64,000 bases of DNA from Blastobasis lacticolella. Taxonomy: Eukaryota > Arthropoda > Insecta > Lepidoptera > Blastobasidae. The stretch spans positions 6,448,001 through 6,512,000 of the forward strand of contig LR990067.1 in the NCBI GenBank assembly GCA_905147135.1. Direction: 5' to 3'. Positions 40,421-50,397 of this stretch are shown here, piece after piece. A model generated the notes under the pieces. It was given only the letters and a program-made list of their open reading frames with translations. It was not told the origin of the DNA and searched no databases. Each line of letters begins with the position of its first letter. The first letter of the stretch is position 1. A program made the translations under genes and the position numbers.

Positions 40421-40470
40421 AAAACACTCCTGCTCAGTCGGCCAGCTGCCATACTCCTTCGCTCCCTCTT

Positions 40471-40680
40471 CTATCTCTTCTTCTGCTCCTGTTCCTTTTC
40501 CATTATCCTCACGCGGTGCCATGCATACGCAAACTCACTTAACCTTGCGAAGTTCGCCTCTGAGGACACAAGGACCGCGAAGTAGACCGAACCCGCTTCC
40601 TTCCGCTCTAACCGAGCAAGCATGATGCTGCGCTCGTTCGTACCTCTCGCATTCCTACAAAATTTCGTGTCTTTTTGAAA
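40471..40680 (-). pseudogene. Unrecognised GC-rich coding-like stretch
   Basis: The C-terminal 68 or so codons of a 118-codon minus frame (MLARLERKEAGSVYFAVLVS and EANFARLSEFAYAWHRVR) have balanced composition. They are clearly GC-richer than the flanks, while the N-terminal half of the frame lies in AT-rich DNA. This suggests a remnant of a real coding sequence, perhaps of an element ORF. I do not recognise the family. Confidence 0.3.
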
Positions 40681-41022
40681 CCTTTGCTTTTCAAATTGGA
40701 ATATAACAAAGAAAAATAGATTTAATATCATTGAAACTAGCTTTATTGAGCAGATAATTAAAAGCCATTTCTGTTGAAATATGATTTCGGCCATTTGGCC
40801 GGCGCGACTGGTGCGTAGAGTGTCCAATCTGAATGGCTAATTGTAACACATTTCGCAAAAAACGGCCGTATTTCGCTAATAACTCAATGAATGTTGTGTT
40901 CCATTCTCCTGGTTATAGTGGTCGGGCTACGATAAAAAACACCGCATATTGATGTACAGGATAGCCGTTTGGTACACGGGTACTATAGGTTAAAACCGTG
41001 ATGGAGTTGGTGTCAAAGAGTT
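40681..41022. other. No recognised feature
   Basis: GGCCATTTGGCCGGCGCG at 40789 is a local GC-rich word. Nothing else was found. Confidence 0.4.
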
Positions 41023-41283
41023 GGCCGTGTTGTGTCCGGCAGAGTAGAATAGCACCAACCCCTTAACATTCGTGGGTGTCGTACAAGGCGACTAATGTTT
41101 TCGAGGCAAAAGATCTAGAGTCTCCGTAGTCTGGAAAATGGGCAGCAGCATTTTCCATTGTAATATTTAAACACTGCGATCTCCAACCCGCCTGCCAAGC
41201 GTGGAGGATATGGCAATAACCTCCCCTTTCGTGGGAGAGGCCCTAAGTCTTGCAGTGGACTGTTATGGGCTGTGGTGGTGAAT
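41023..41283 (+). mobile_element. GAT-SINE, full length
   Basis: It runs from GCCGTGTTGTGTCCGGCAGA through CTCGAG-like TTTTCGAGGCAAAAGATCTA to GCAGTGGACTGTTATGGGCT and GTGGTGGTG. The tail has drifted from GATGATGAT. Confidence 0.85.
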
Positions 41284-41393
41284 AGGTTAAACAATCATTT
41301 TAAGCTTCAAAAAAATCTGAATGTTAAACTTTAAAAAATAATAATTTTGTAACATATTTCATTGAGAATTATTGACCAAATAGTTCCGTACAA

Positions 41394-41720
41394 AGGAGCG
41401 TTAGTGGCCGAGTGGTTAAGGTATCCGACTCGTAAGCGAGAGATACCGAGTTCGAATCCCACTGCGGCCATGTACCAATGACTCTTTTCTGAGTTATGTA
41501 CGTTAAACTTAAAACCTGCATATTCAGGCGACTGAATGTGTAACCATGATCTAATCTAGTCAGGTTAACCTGGTAGCAGGGTCACGGAGGTCAGATAACA
41601 ATCGCTATACTGTAATTACCCGTTCTGCCAAATCCTGGATCATGGTCAAGGCAGACCCCAGACCCGCGCGCGCGCGAGTTCATAACCGCGACATTAACGT
41701 CAAGATCATTATTTTCATTT
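41394..41720 (+). mobile_element. Ser-SINE with a short internal deletion
   Basis: GGAGCGTTAGTGGCCGAGTG, GAGTTCGAATCCCACTGCGG, CCTGGTAGCAGGGTCACGGA and GACATTAACGTCAAGATCAT are present. About 60 bases after GTTATGTACGTTA are missing. A CGCGCGCGCG run has expanded near 41667. Confidence 0.88.
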
Positions 41721-42411
41721 AGTTCCGTCCACAAGATAGAGATAATGCCACCGCAACAGATAAGGCCACATGACCACATGCCATGACCTGACCACTGTCA
41801 CCGCAAACCTTTTAATTAACGCACCAACGTGTGAATCACGCGTTAAAGCATCCGATACAAATCGGACGAACGCAAAATAATCAATTAAATTTTTGAAATA
41901 ATTTATCAACGGCCTAGATTACGATCGGAGACTAAGATGGCGGTTGATTACTTAAAATGGCCGCACAGGTATTTTTCCACAGAGTATGCGATGTGACAGA
42001 CAAGGCAATGTTGCTGATTAATTTAATTATAGGTACAAGCCCGAGCAATTAGTGGAACGTTTATATTTAACAAACACAGACAAAGGTAATTTTATTTCTA
42101 TACTAACCTACACAGCAGTATACTTGTATTATCTTGTTTTATTCTTACTTTTAATGTTCTTTTTGTTTGTCAGTAAGGTATTTATTTAACTGCTCAGCTG
42201 CGTACTGCCTATATATCAGAATATTAAAATGCAGTTTTGTCATTTGCATTTCGACCATAATGTAATTCTTTTCAATTGTATTTCTAACTGCTGTATACTG
42301 TGAAATGAATAAATAAATAAATAAACCTACAAAGATACAAAGCAATGGACTCTATCTGAATTAAACAAATTTAATTTATACTTATTTCCCAATAAATTGT
42401 AGGTAAATATA
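41721..42411. other. No recognised feature
   Basis: An AAATAAATAAATAAATAAA run lies at 42308. No conserved frame was seen. Confidence 0.45.
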
Positions 42412-42560
42412 AATGTCTGCCTGCGAGTGTGTTCCCTGATCATTATAATCTGGGCGACTTCAAGGCTAGAGTGAATAGACTGGTCCTAGACAGGCATGCT
42501 CCATCTTCGGTCGCAACGTCACTTATCACCAGGTGAGATAGCTTGCAAATGCCTAAGTAG
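42412..42560 (+). pseudogene. LINE-W ORF2 C-terminus, best preserved
   Basis: From about 42420 the plus frame reads LPASVFPDHYNLGDFKARVN then RLVLDRHAPSSVATSLITR and a TGA stop at 42534-42536. WN.LP..VFP..YNL..FK..VNR closes ORF2 in CR1/Jockey-like LINEs. The GTGAGATAGC...CAAATGCC that follows is the start of the 3' UTR, shared with the other LINE-W pieces. Nothing upstream is coding. Confidence 0.75.
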
Positions 42561-43204
42561 ATAGTCTAAAAAAATTGCCTCTGTTAAAAGTTTAAAATAC
42601 TGCTTTCGCTAAAATTAATTGGCGCCAATTTAAAGTATTCGTTCGGAAAACGACGTCAAACTTTTTGCGTTACACAGTTGGTACATACTGGCCACAATGC
42701 GGGTGAAGTAAAAAAGAAAAAAATACAAAGATAAGGTCGAACAAAAAACGTCTGGGGACAAATTTCTTTCGCTTTTCTGACCAGAGTCAACCTGTTAACT
42801 TGGTATTATTTTAAAATAAAACACAAGTCTCATTTGCGGCTACAAAGATAACCTTTACTTACATTTCTAAAGAAGCAATCGGCATTTCAACTGCAAATTG
42901 GAATCGTGAAATTGGCACGGTTTAATTGTGCGGAATTGTTGCACGCGTGTTTTAAGATACGGTCAGACAAAGTTAGTTTTGCGTTTAAAATTGTTAAATT
43001 GTCAAACAAATGTGAAGAATAATTGCCTCGTTCAAGAGAAGAATTATTTTTGTTGTCGACTTTTTTTTCTAATTGGTTGAAGGCACTGTAGGTAATTTAA
43101 AGGGCGACTAATTGTTTTCGAATTGTCAACAGGCTTTTATATTAGGTTTTATATAGGTTTTTATAGGAAGGTACTCTCTAGAGATAACATAAATTAAAAA
43201 CAAT
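42561..43204. other. AT-rich DNA without recognised features
   Basis: AATTGGCGCCAATT at 42618 is a perfect 14-base palindrome. Confidence 0.45.
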
Positions 43205-43422
43205 ACTTTACAATGAGGCAGTAAAGTTCTCGAGTGGCAACCACGTACTGGAAGACGCAGCGTGGGTAGGGCCGCACAAGGTGGACCGACGACCTGGTAA
43301 GGATCGCAGGTACCAGCTGGATGCGGAAGGCACAGGACCGGTCTTTGTGGAAATCTCTGTGGGAGGCCTATGCCCAGGAGTGGGCGTCTTTCGGCTGATA
43401 TGATGATGACTTTACAATGGGG
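43205..43422 (+). mobile_element. 5'-truncated RTE LINE end with 14-bp duplication
   Basis: The insert 43219-43408 (190 bp) is flanked by ACTTTACAATGAGG at 43205-43218 and ACTTTACAATGGGG at 43409-43422, one mismatch. It encodes EWQPRTGRRSVGRA and then, in the next frame, RWTDDLVRIAGTSWMRKAQD, RSLWKSLWEAYAQEWASFG and a stop, followed by TATGATGATG. A one-base change in frame after GRRSVGR breaks the coding. Confidence 0.88.
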
Positions 43423-43493
43423 TTTCGACACTATCGAGCTGGGGATCTAAAAATACCACATTAGCGTTTCATAATATGATTCATTTAAATTTG

Positions 43494-43581
43494 TCACAAA
43501 CTTATCTGCAGCGTCACTGTTGTTGACAATGACATAATAATGCAAAATGGCGTCACTCAGTTCCAGTATTGGCCACCGGAT
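43494..43581. mobile_element. MITE-C, left part
   Basis: CACAAACTTATCTGC at 43496 is the exact reverse complement of GCAGATAAGTTTGTG at 43867. A relative of the interior occurs at 19.6 kb. Confidence 0.65.
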
Positions 43582-43870
43582 CTGCGGCCTTAGCCAAGAG
43601 GTTTCGTTAATCTACAATCGTTTGTGGTAAAAAAAATGTATGGGATTTGACATAAGCTAACGTTATCTGACATAAGCGGTTTGTGGTAGAAATTCTTGGT
43701 CCATAGACAATTCACGTACTTTCAGTGTACCAAGGAGGCGGATTGGCGGATGATCCTACACAATCAGAGTCAATGTAGATGTTGGTAGAAATAGTCGAAC
43801 TTCGAGCTGTCAATTTTCTACCATACACGCATCACGCAAGCGGAGCTGTCAAAGATGGCTAGACCGGCAG
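43582..43870. mobile_element. MITE-B copy 3, nested in MITE-C
   Basis: It is 289 bp, the same length as copy 1 and nearly identical to it. AT precedes CTGCGGCC and AT follows CGGCAG, consistent with a 2-bp duplication. Confidence 0.85.
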
Positions 43871-43890
43871 ATAAGTTTGTGGCACTCTAA
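43871..43890. mobile_element. MITE-C, right end
   Basis: ATAAGTTTGTGGCACTCTAA, the other terminus of the element begun at 43494. Confidence 0.6.
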
Positions 43891-44189
43891 TTTGAATCAT
43901 AATCAAAACTATAATGGGGCTTTTTAGACCCCTTGATCTGATGATCTGATGGTGGATGCGGAAGGAACCTATAAACCTTCGACCTGATCGTAGATAGTAT
44001 CCAGTTAAAATATTACACGCAAAGCTTGTTTTAACAAAGGTTTTTCATTTAAGAACTTATTTTGAAATAAAAGCACACCATTTCATTGGTCGCGAACTGT
44101 ACGGTTCCAAATGAACTTTCTCCATAACTGTGCAAAGGAACTTACACTAAGGTTGTGAATCTCCCTGGAGAGGTTTCTCCTGGAGAATA

Positions 44190-44290
44190 CAATATAGAGT
44201 TCTTCAAGAAAGGTGTGAAAGGTTTTTACAGGGTCGGCAATACGATACCCCTGGTGTTGCAAACTCCGCAAGCTTTTTTGGCACTTCAGT
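44190..44290 (+). repeat. REP-1, split by Ser-SINE (part 1)
   Basis: TTCTTCAAGAAAGGTGTGAA, GTTTTTACAGGGTCGGCAAT, ACCCCTGGTGTTGCAAACTC and GCAAGCTTTTTTGGCACTTC are seen. TTTGGCACTTCAGT at 44277-44290 is repeated after the SINE. This copy keeps the CCCCTGGTGTTGC site that MITE-B occupies in two other REP-1 copies. Confidence 0.8.
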
Positions 44291-44605
44291 ATCTTGACGT
44301 TAATGTCCCGATTGTGCTCTCGCGCATGAAGGCCCGGGGTATGCCTTGACCATAATGCAAAACTTGGCAGGTCAGATAATTACAGGAGAGCGACTGTTCT
44401 CTGACCTCCCTGACCCTGCTACCAGAGTAACCTGATCAGATTGGATCATAGTTACATGTTCCTTCACCGTAAGAGCATCGGTTAGCATTCAACTAATGTA
44501 CATAACGCAGAAAAGGGTCATTAATACATGGTCGCAGTTGGATTCGAAACCGATACCTCTTGCTTACAAGTCCTATCCCTTAACCACTCGGCCACCGACG
44601 CTCCG
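44291..44605 (-). mobile_element. Ser-SINE with 14-bp target duplication
   Basis: A full-length copy from GACGTTAATGTCCCGATTGT to the head GGCCACCGACGCTCCG in reverse. The flanks TTTGGCACTTCAGT (44277-44290) and TTTGCCACTTTAGT (44606-44619) differ at two positions. Confidence 0.88.
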
Positions 44606-44635
44606 TTTGCCACTTTAGTGGTACTTACCTATAAA
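44606..44635 (+). repeat. REP-1, part 2
   Basis: TTTGCCACTTTAGTGGTACT closes the repeat. Confidence 0.75.
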
Positions 44636-46019
44636 AAATTAAGAAAGTGAACACAGAAAGGTCAAAAAATAAAAATACACATTCATCGTCTCAAATTACG
44701 CGCTATATGTTTACTAATACGCAACCAAGAAATAATCAAATAGTAATTTGGCATCAACAATGAATTCGCAAAAACGGTCACTACAGAAAAAAAATACAAA
44801 AAAAGAGCTAACGTGTTTTGATATCGATTTGATGACATTGTAGATGATTATCTGTGCCCATGTATCGGTAAGTAGTAAAGCGTGAATCGCTTATTTTAGA
44901 GGGTTCCGTACAATATTTAATAAATATTCTGCAAAATGTTATTGAATTGCCATGCTATTGACTACTGAGCCTTCATTACGGTTGAGACAAATTAGATAGT
45001 CTACAAAAACTTTAGTTTATTCATTCGCCATTTTTCCCCATTTTTTGGGAAACAATTTCTCTGTATCTTCCCGGGATTCGTATTTCCTCACACTGTTAAA
45101 AATAGCTTTAAGTAAGCATTAGAAAGTATATTTAGCATTATGACTAAAACATTATATCATTATTTCATGACATGAGACCACTGTATTACATTTTTGGCAG
45201 GCTCGACGGCCCTAAACGCATCAGGCAGAGTTACTTAATAAGATCTTATTCATTTTACTTACAGGACATTTATGTACAATTATTGTTACTATATATATAA
45301 TATGAACAAGTTTAAACAAGGACCTATGATGTCTGAAATAAAGATATTATAATTTGTTTAAAATATCTTAGGCTTGCTGGAAGAGATCTCTCAAAGAGGG
45401 TAATGTGCTTTTGTAAACATGTTTTTGTTATTATATGATGTTATTTTTACATTTAACTAGGCCTGATGGTAAGTACCGATGTCTATAATATTTTTTTGCA
45501 CAATAAAGAGTTAATCAAAAATATTCGAGACCTTAAACACAAGGATCCCTAAAAATCTTGCAATCTCATCCCTCCTTTTCACTCAACACAAAATTACCGT
45601 ACCGAATCTCAACTTATCTTTGGATTAACTGACTAACTGTTACCTCTTTGTTGAGCCTTTCATTTAACCCGGGCTTAAGATCGATAGTTAAATAATGGTG
45701 TAACGGTACCTCTCTATTCATTTACGAATTTTTCGCTGCAGTCATCTTTGGCAGTATGACTAATTGCCTTCGCCTCATTTCGCATTAGAAAAAGATTTGG
45801 GCGAACATATTATTCGCGACCTACTTTCTTTTATGTGATTTCGTTTTGGGGTACCGTGAAGAGAAATTCTATTTGTGAATCTTAGTTTGTATGGTCTTGG
45901 AAGAACATTATTGGCATAGCATAATAACTGCTTACGGCCATTATCTTTCTTACATCATAGACCCAAAATCATACTAATCCTTAAGACCTCACCTACTAAT
46001 ATATCTACATCACTACATA
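44636..46019. other. Unique-looking AT-rich DNA
   Basis: No shared repeat, conserved frame or strong hairpin was seen. It is one of the largest quiet stretches in the window. Confidence 0.5.
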
Positions 46020-46415
46020 TTTATAACAAAGTCCCACGCCGCGTCTGTCTGTTCGCGATAAACCCTAAAACTACTGAACAGATTTTCATGCGGCTTACAC
46101 CAATAGACAGAGTTATTATTAAGGAACATTTAGGTGTATATTTTATTATTAAGGTTACCCGAGCAAAACCGGTGCAGGTGGCTAGCGTATCATAAATACG
46201 AAAGATTATAAGGACTGATGATTTTTTAAATATATGTTTGTTACTCTTTCACGCAAAAACTACTGAACTCATTTCGGTGAAATTTGACAGTAATGTAGCT
46301 TAGAGCCCGTAGGCCAATAAAATATAACTTATCCCGAAACTCAATGTGGTTTCCGCGGGTCCGAATCGTGACAACCGAATTTTACGCGAACAAACTCGCG
46401 GGCAAAAGCTATAGC
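46020..46415 (+). repeat. REP-8, longest copy
   Basis: GTCTGTCTGTTCGCGATAAA, CCTAAAACTACTGAACAGAT, GGTGTATATTTTATTATTAA and GGGCAAAAGCTATAG are seen, with CTGAACTCATTTCGGTGAAA as an internal echo. The last part matches 38373-38445. Confidence 0.5.
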
Positions 46416-47329
46416 CACATGAGATTATAGTTAACTTGTCTATCCGTCCGTGTATTTGAGTAAATTCCTCGTACAGTCAAAGTTGGGGCGTACATCCGCA
46501 ACTATTTCGGTCCCGGCGACAGCCAGACAGCCGGATCGATTTCGCAGTGTTATTCCGGTAAGCTTATTCATTTTGATACCGGACTGGTGAAGAGGGGGGA
46601 TGGTAGACAGAATTAATGGTTGAAAATACTTTAGTTTATCCGGTTTTTACAAGCTTTTATATAATTTCACACGTCCACATGTTCGTTCGTAATAAAATCT
46701 TGCAAGTAGGCCCTTTCCCGGTTTCCAAATGTTTGCATACTGATGAGAGTTCGGTGACATGATACCATCCAGCTGATCTGATGATTGAGGCAGAAGGTGA
46801 CCCTATCGTTTGGGCTCATTTGATTAGTCTTGACAAGTTCTCTGACTGATCATAGAGATTGCGCGATAAAAGTTTGTTATGATAAAATATTTTTCAATGA
46901 GGAGTTTTCCAGTAGGTATTCAAAAAGCATCAATAGATGGCGCTCCTAAAATTTTGGTAATATTTTACCAACAGGTTCAACGAAATGTATTTTAATACAA
47001 ACCTTTCATATTATCTGTGATTTGTATTGCGTCCATTCTTGATCCTGGTGTCCATGAAACGAATTGACTCAGTCAAATTGATGTTTGTTTGGTTTGCAAT
47101 AATTTATTACTACCTCTAAAATAGTTTAAAAACTATTGATAAACACAATATTATCCAATACAACGTACCCAGTGTTTATATCCTCTTTGCTAAGAACCTA
47201 TTTCAAGCGATTATCAATTACCAAAATTGTCGGGGCGACATCTAGTGAGTGGTTAGGAATGCTTTAGATACCTATTGGAAAACTGCTCACTGAGAACTTG
47301 TTTAAATGCAACTCAAGGACAAATGAGAC
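46416..47329. other. No recognised feature
   Basis: Only chance frames. No second copies were found. Confidence 0.45.
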
Positions 47330-47520
47330 GACAGCCAACCTGCCGGTGAGCGGTAACTGTCGCTTTAAGTGCAATTTAATAAAAATGCAGAACCGCAGGT
47401 GCATTGTCACTGTGAGAACTAAGTAATGCCTCATGCCTGTAAATGCGCTGGCTACCATAACTCTAAGACCGGAACACAACAATGGAAGCTTTGTTGCTTG
47501 GCTGCAGTACGCATCCGAGT
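47330..47520 (-). repeat. REP-2 copy
   Basis: GAGCGGTAACTGTCGCTTTA, ATGCAGAACCGCAGGTGCAT, TGCGCTGGCTACCATAACTC and GACCGGAACACAACAATGGA are in reverse family order. Confidence 0.78.
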
Positions 47521-47736
47521 ATACTCCTCAATCCTGGCCCCTGCTGGGGTCGCTCTTCTCGTGAGTAAGAGCTCAGATTTACTAAAACCGCATTCACAGA
47601 AACTTCATTCATTCAAAATTGATTTGCTTTCACGAGTCGCGACTACAATTTATTCTGATCCATACAACACGTTAGAGAAAAGCTGTTTTACCAGAGTCTA
47701 TCTGTCAAGGACCACGAGCAGAGAGGTTGGATAGTT

Positions 47737-47850
47737 TTTTTTTTTTTATGTCATTCGATAGGCAAGCGGGCCACCTGATGGAAAGTGGTCACCACTGCCT
47801 ATATACATTAGCAACACCAAGACTATCGCCAATGCGTTGCCCACCTCTAT
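47737..47850 (-). repeat. LINE-Y 3' region fragment
   Basis: GGCAAGCGGGCCACCTGATG, GAAAGTGGTCACC and CCAATGCGTTGCCCACCTCT match the LINE-Y tail. The coding DYDMGS part is missing. Confidence 0.65.
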
Positions 47851-48075
47851 AACACGTTACTCTGGCAGCAAAAAGGCAAATATCCCTCCACTGCCAAAGC
47901 CACGGTTCCCCAAATTCCCACCCCATGGAGCAATGGAAACCTTACTCACCGGCAGAAACACAATACTATTTAAAAGAGTATTGTTTAGCTGCGGTAACCT
48001 GTAAGGTGGAGGTACTTCCCCAGTCGGGCGGCTCCAATTCAAACGGGATACCCCGCTATGCCCTACCTCTCTTAA
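47851..48075. repeat. Probable LINE-derived block
   Basis: GTTTAGCTGCGGTAACCTGT, AAGGTGGAGGTACTTCCCCA and ACGGGATACCCCGCTATGCC lie in a GC-rich block continuous with the LINE-Y fragment. TGGCTGCAGTACGCA at 47501 is a weak relative. Assignment is uncertain. Confidence 0.35.
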
Positions 48076-48123
48076 AACCGCTCAGAAACTTTAATAGCTC
48101 TGTAACGATCACGACAAAAAAAC

Positions 48124-48202
48124 ACTAGCAGTGGTAATAAACTGAATAACATGTGAGATGAAAGTGTAGTGAATAACCACAAAAGTCTTAAAACCTAGAT
48201 CA
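48124..48202. repeat. Relative of the 33.2-kb insertion
   Basis: GTGGTAATAAACTGAATAAC, GATGAAAGTGTAGTGAATAA and CCACAAAAGTCTTAAAACCT match words at 33260-33355 and 33600-33647. Confidence 0.6.
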
Positions 48203-48569
48203 CGATAAAGTTACAAAATTAATAAATACAAATCGAATATCCAGAATAGGGTCACCTGTTTATCTTTTCATGAAGTTCGCAACTTCGCAACCATACACTT
48301 CCTGTCTGATTCCTGTGAATTGGGAATAAATAAACGGAACCGTACGGTTTCATCGCAATACTAATTGAGTCCGTCTGGAAGATGACATGTTTGACTTAGA
48401 TGAAATTGAAACATGCAAGATGAAACAATTAGAGCTCTAGTTATGTTGTAATGTTCTTTGTAAAGTAATTTCTATAGAAAAAGACAAAAGATGAGTTCGA
48501 TAGCAATAGATGTTATCCACAGTAATCTAAATACATTGACTTGTTGAAATAAATATAGATTCTTTGACA

Positions 48570-48715
48570 TTTTGTTGTGTTGTGACTTCATAATGGAACT
48601 CCATTGTTATGAATTAAATCTACATTCGATTCGAAACCAGTTGCAGTTTAATAAAATTTGTATAATAAAGTGGAACTAGTGTGCAAAAGTTGATTTAATA
48701 CATAGAGACTGACTT
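48570..48715 (+). repeat. REP-4 copy
   Basis: GAAACCAGTTGCAGTTTAAT, AAAGTGGAACTAGTGTGCAA and GTTGATTTAATACATA, preceded by GACTTCATAATGGAACTCCA. Confidence 0.75.
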
Positions 48716-48734
48716 ACATATCTATGTACACTTA

Positions 48735-48835
48735 TATCTTTTAAACTACCCAACGGATTTTAATATAGTTTTCAACAATTGATAGTGTAATTCAAGAGGA
48801 AGGTTTATAAGCAAGAAAACGGGTAGGTTAGGGTA
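48735..48835 (-). repeat. REP-3, part 1 (split)
   Basis: TATCTTTTAAACTACCCAAC, GTTTTCAACAATTGATAGTG and TTTATAAGCAAGAAAACGGG. The expected GTAGGGTAGG and CGCGAACG end appears only at 49025-49100. Confidence 0.72.
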
Positions 48836-49020
48836 TGTATGTATGTAAACTCTTTATTGCAATTAAGAAGAAATACAGTAGATAGAAAAATATCATTTTA
48901 CAAAGCAAAGGCGGGCTTATCCCACAATGGGATTTCTTCCAGCCAACCTTAGACCCTCTGAAAGGAGATCTAAAGAGCGGTGGAGGCAATATTGAGCACT
49001 TATACTTGAGTACTTGGGTA
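48836..49020 (-). repeat. LINE 3' UTR insertion in REP-3
   Basis: GTATGTATGTATGTAAACTC, TTTATTGCAATTAAGAAG, GGCGGGCTTATCCCACAATG and GGATTTCTTCCAGCCAACCT parallel 60272-60425 (GACGGCCTTATCGCTTAAAG, GATTTCTTCCAGGCAACCTT). Confidence 0.7.
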
Positions 49021-49100
49021 TACTAGGTGTAGGGTAGTTGTAGGGTAGGTGGGGTAGGGGTAAGACGCTACGCGAACGGAGTCGCGCCGGGTTTACTAGT
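49021..49100 (-). repeat. REP-3, part 2
   Basis: TAGGTGTAGGGTAGTTGTAG and CGCGAACGGAGTCGCGCCGG close the copy begun at 48735. Confidence 0.75.
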
Positions 49101-49327
49101 CTTATTATAACCTAAAATAAACCGCGTCCATTACCGTCCAACATTCTTCTAAATCTTCGAAATGAGGGCGACCCTTATCGGTCACGTGTCCTTGCTTAAT
49201 TCAGTACTTGACCTCTAGACTGGGTTTGTCATAAAAATCCAATACTTGTCTCTGCTAACCCTCGAAATGAAGAGTCTTCACCGCGTAAGGATTGTCGAAA
49301 GTAAAGGTACGCAGCGCAAAAACATAT

Positions 49328-49788
49328 CCAGTATAAGATGAGCTAGGATTTCTATGAAAGCGCATAGCAATGGTAGTTCCTTTTATACTGGTTTAAAAAG
49401 TCGTGCGGAAGGTACGTATGTAAGGCATAACCAGTTTAAGATGAGCTAGCATCTGTATCGAAGCCCATAGCAACGGTAGATCCTTTTATCATATTGGCTT
49501 TTGGAAAAGTAAAAGTACCTACGGCAGCACATAACCAGCATTAGATAAGCTTGCATCGCTATATAGCAATGTTAGTTTTTTTATACTGGGTTTTAAAAAA
49601 GGTAAAAGTACATAAGGCAGAAAATTAACCAGTTTATGGTGAACTACCATATTTATGGAAGTCCATAGCAATGTTAGTTGTTTTTATTCTGGGTTTTAGA
49701 AAGGTCCGTAAGGCAGAACAATAACCAGTATAAGATGAACTAGCATCTCTATGGACGCGCATAGCAATGTTAGTTCCTTTTCTACTGG
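49328..49788 (+). repeat. Tandem array of five hairpin units, about 100 bp each
   Basis: Units start with CCAG at 49328, 49431, 49535, 49629 and 49725 (spacing 103, 104, 94, 96). Each has a 55 to 67 bp hairpin followed by a 35 to 45 bp spacer. The 5' arm is CCAGTATAAGATGAGCTAGC then ATCTCTATG, the loop GAAGCG, and the 3' arm CATAGCAATGTTAGTTC then CTTTTATACTGG. Arm mismatches are mostly G opposite T, which pair as G:U in plus-strand RNA. The third unit has lost the loop but keeps both stem bases. The spacer carries AAAGTA, GGCAGAA and AATAACC words. It is not a CRISPR, because the whole unit is repeated and it varies by point drift. Confidence 0.88.
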
Positions 49789-49867
49789 TTTGTACTTGGT
49801 TGATATGCTGCCTTTTAATGTTTGTGACGACCATGTTGTGTGTTAGAAATTAATTAATTGTATGACT

Positions 49868-49955
49868 ATTTTATTTAAACATGGAATGGAATTGAATGGA
49901 ACAGAACAGAACATAGCAGAATGTAACGTAACACAACGGAATGGAATGGAGTTAG
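49868..49955. repeat. Degenerate GGAAT/GAACA pentamer run
   Basis: ATGGAATGGAATTGAATGGA, ACAGAACAGAACATAG and GGAATGGAATGGAG show five-base periodicity. Confidence 0.7.
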
Positions 49956-50153
49956 ATTTTCAAGAATTTAAAATATGAAAGAGGATTTGAAAAACAGTAC
50001 ACAGTTTTGAGTAAATAAGTGTTATTGCTCCAAAGTTCTTACACCACTTAAGACCACATAATACGTACTTACTAGTTACACAAATAGACAAAGGGTTCGT
50101 TATAAATAGTATGTATGTCATAGTAGCAAGTAGTATGTGTTTAGTTTCTGGTA

Positions 50154-50397
50154 ACATTGGACACAGTCTCATCATCATTGTCCAAGCGCTCATCCCGGCC
50201 TCTACCAGGGTCCGCTTTCCTACTCAATCTTCTCCACTTCGCCCCGTCTCCGGCATCCTGTCGTCGTAAGCCGTTGGCTTTCGCATTCGACGCAGCGATG
50301 TCAATCCATCGCTTCTTATGTCGCCCACGCGGCTTCTTTTCTGATACCGGCATATTCAGGCACCTATTTCCCACGTACGTTACATTGGACTCAGTCT
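50154..50397 (-). mobile_element. 5'-truncated RTE LINE end with 16-bp duplication
   Basis: The insert 50170-50381 (212 bp) is flanked by ACATTGGACACAGTCT (50154-50169) and ACATTGGACTCAGTCT (50382-50397). The minus strand encodes EKKPRGRHKKRWIDIAASNA, KANGLRRQDAGDGAKWRR and LSRKADPGRGRDERL, ending in an AATGATGATGAG tail. The G.GRPKKRWIDI and KWRRLSRKADP landmarks place it with the RTE fragments at 4.6 and 24.1 kb. Confidence 0.9.

Noticed and set aside
49328..49788. The hairpin array as a known insect miRNA cluster
   Set aside because: I recognise no known miRNA seed, and the units are too similar and too close to each other for an ordinary conserved cluster. Small-RNA data would be needed.
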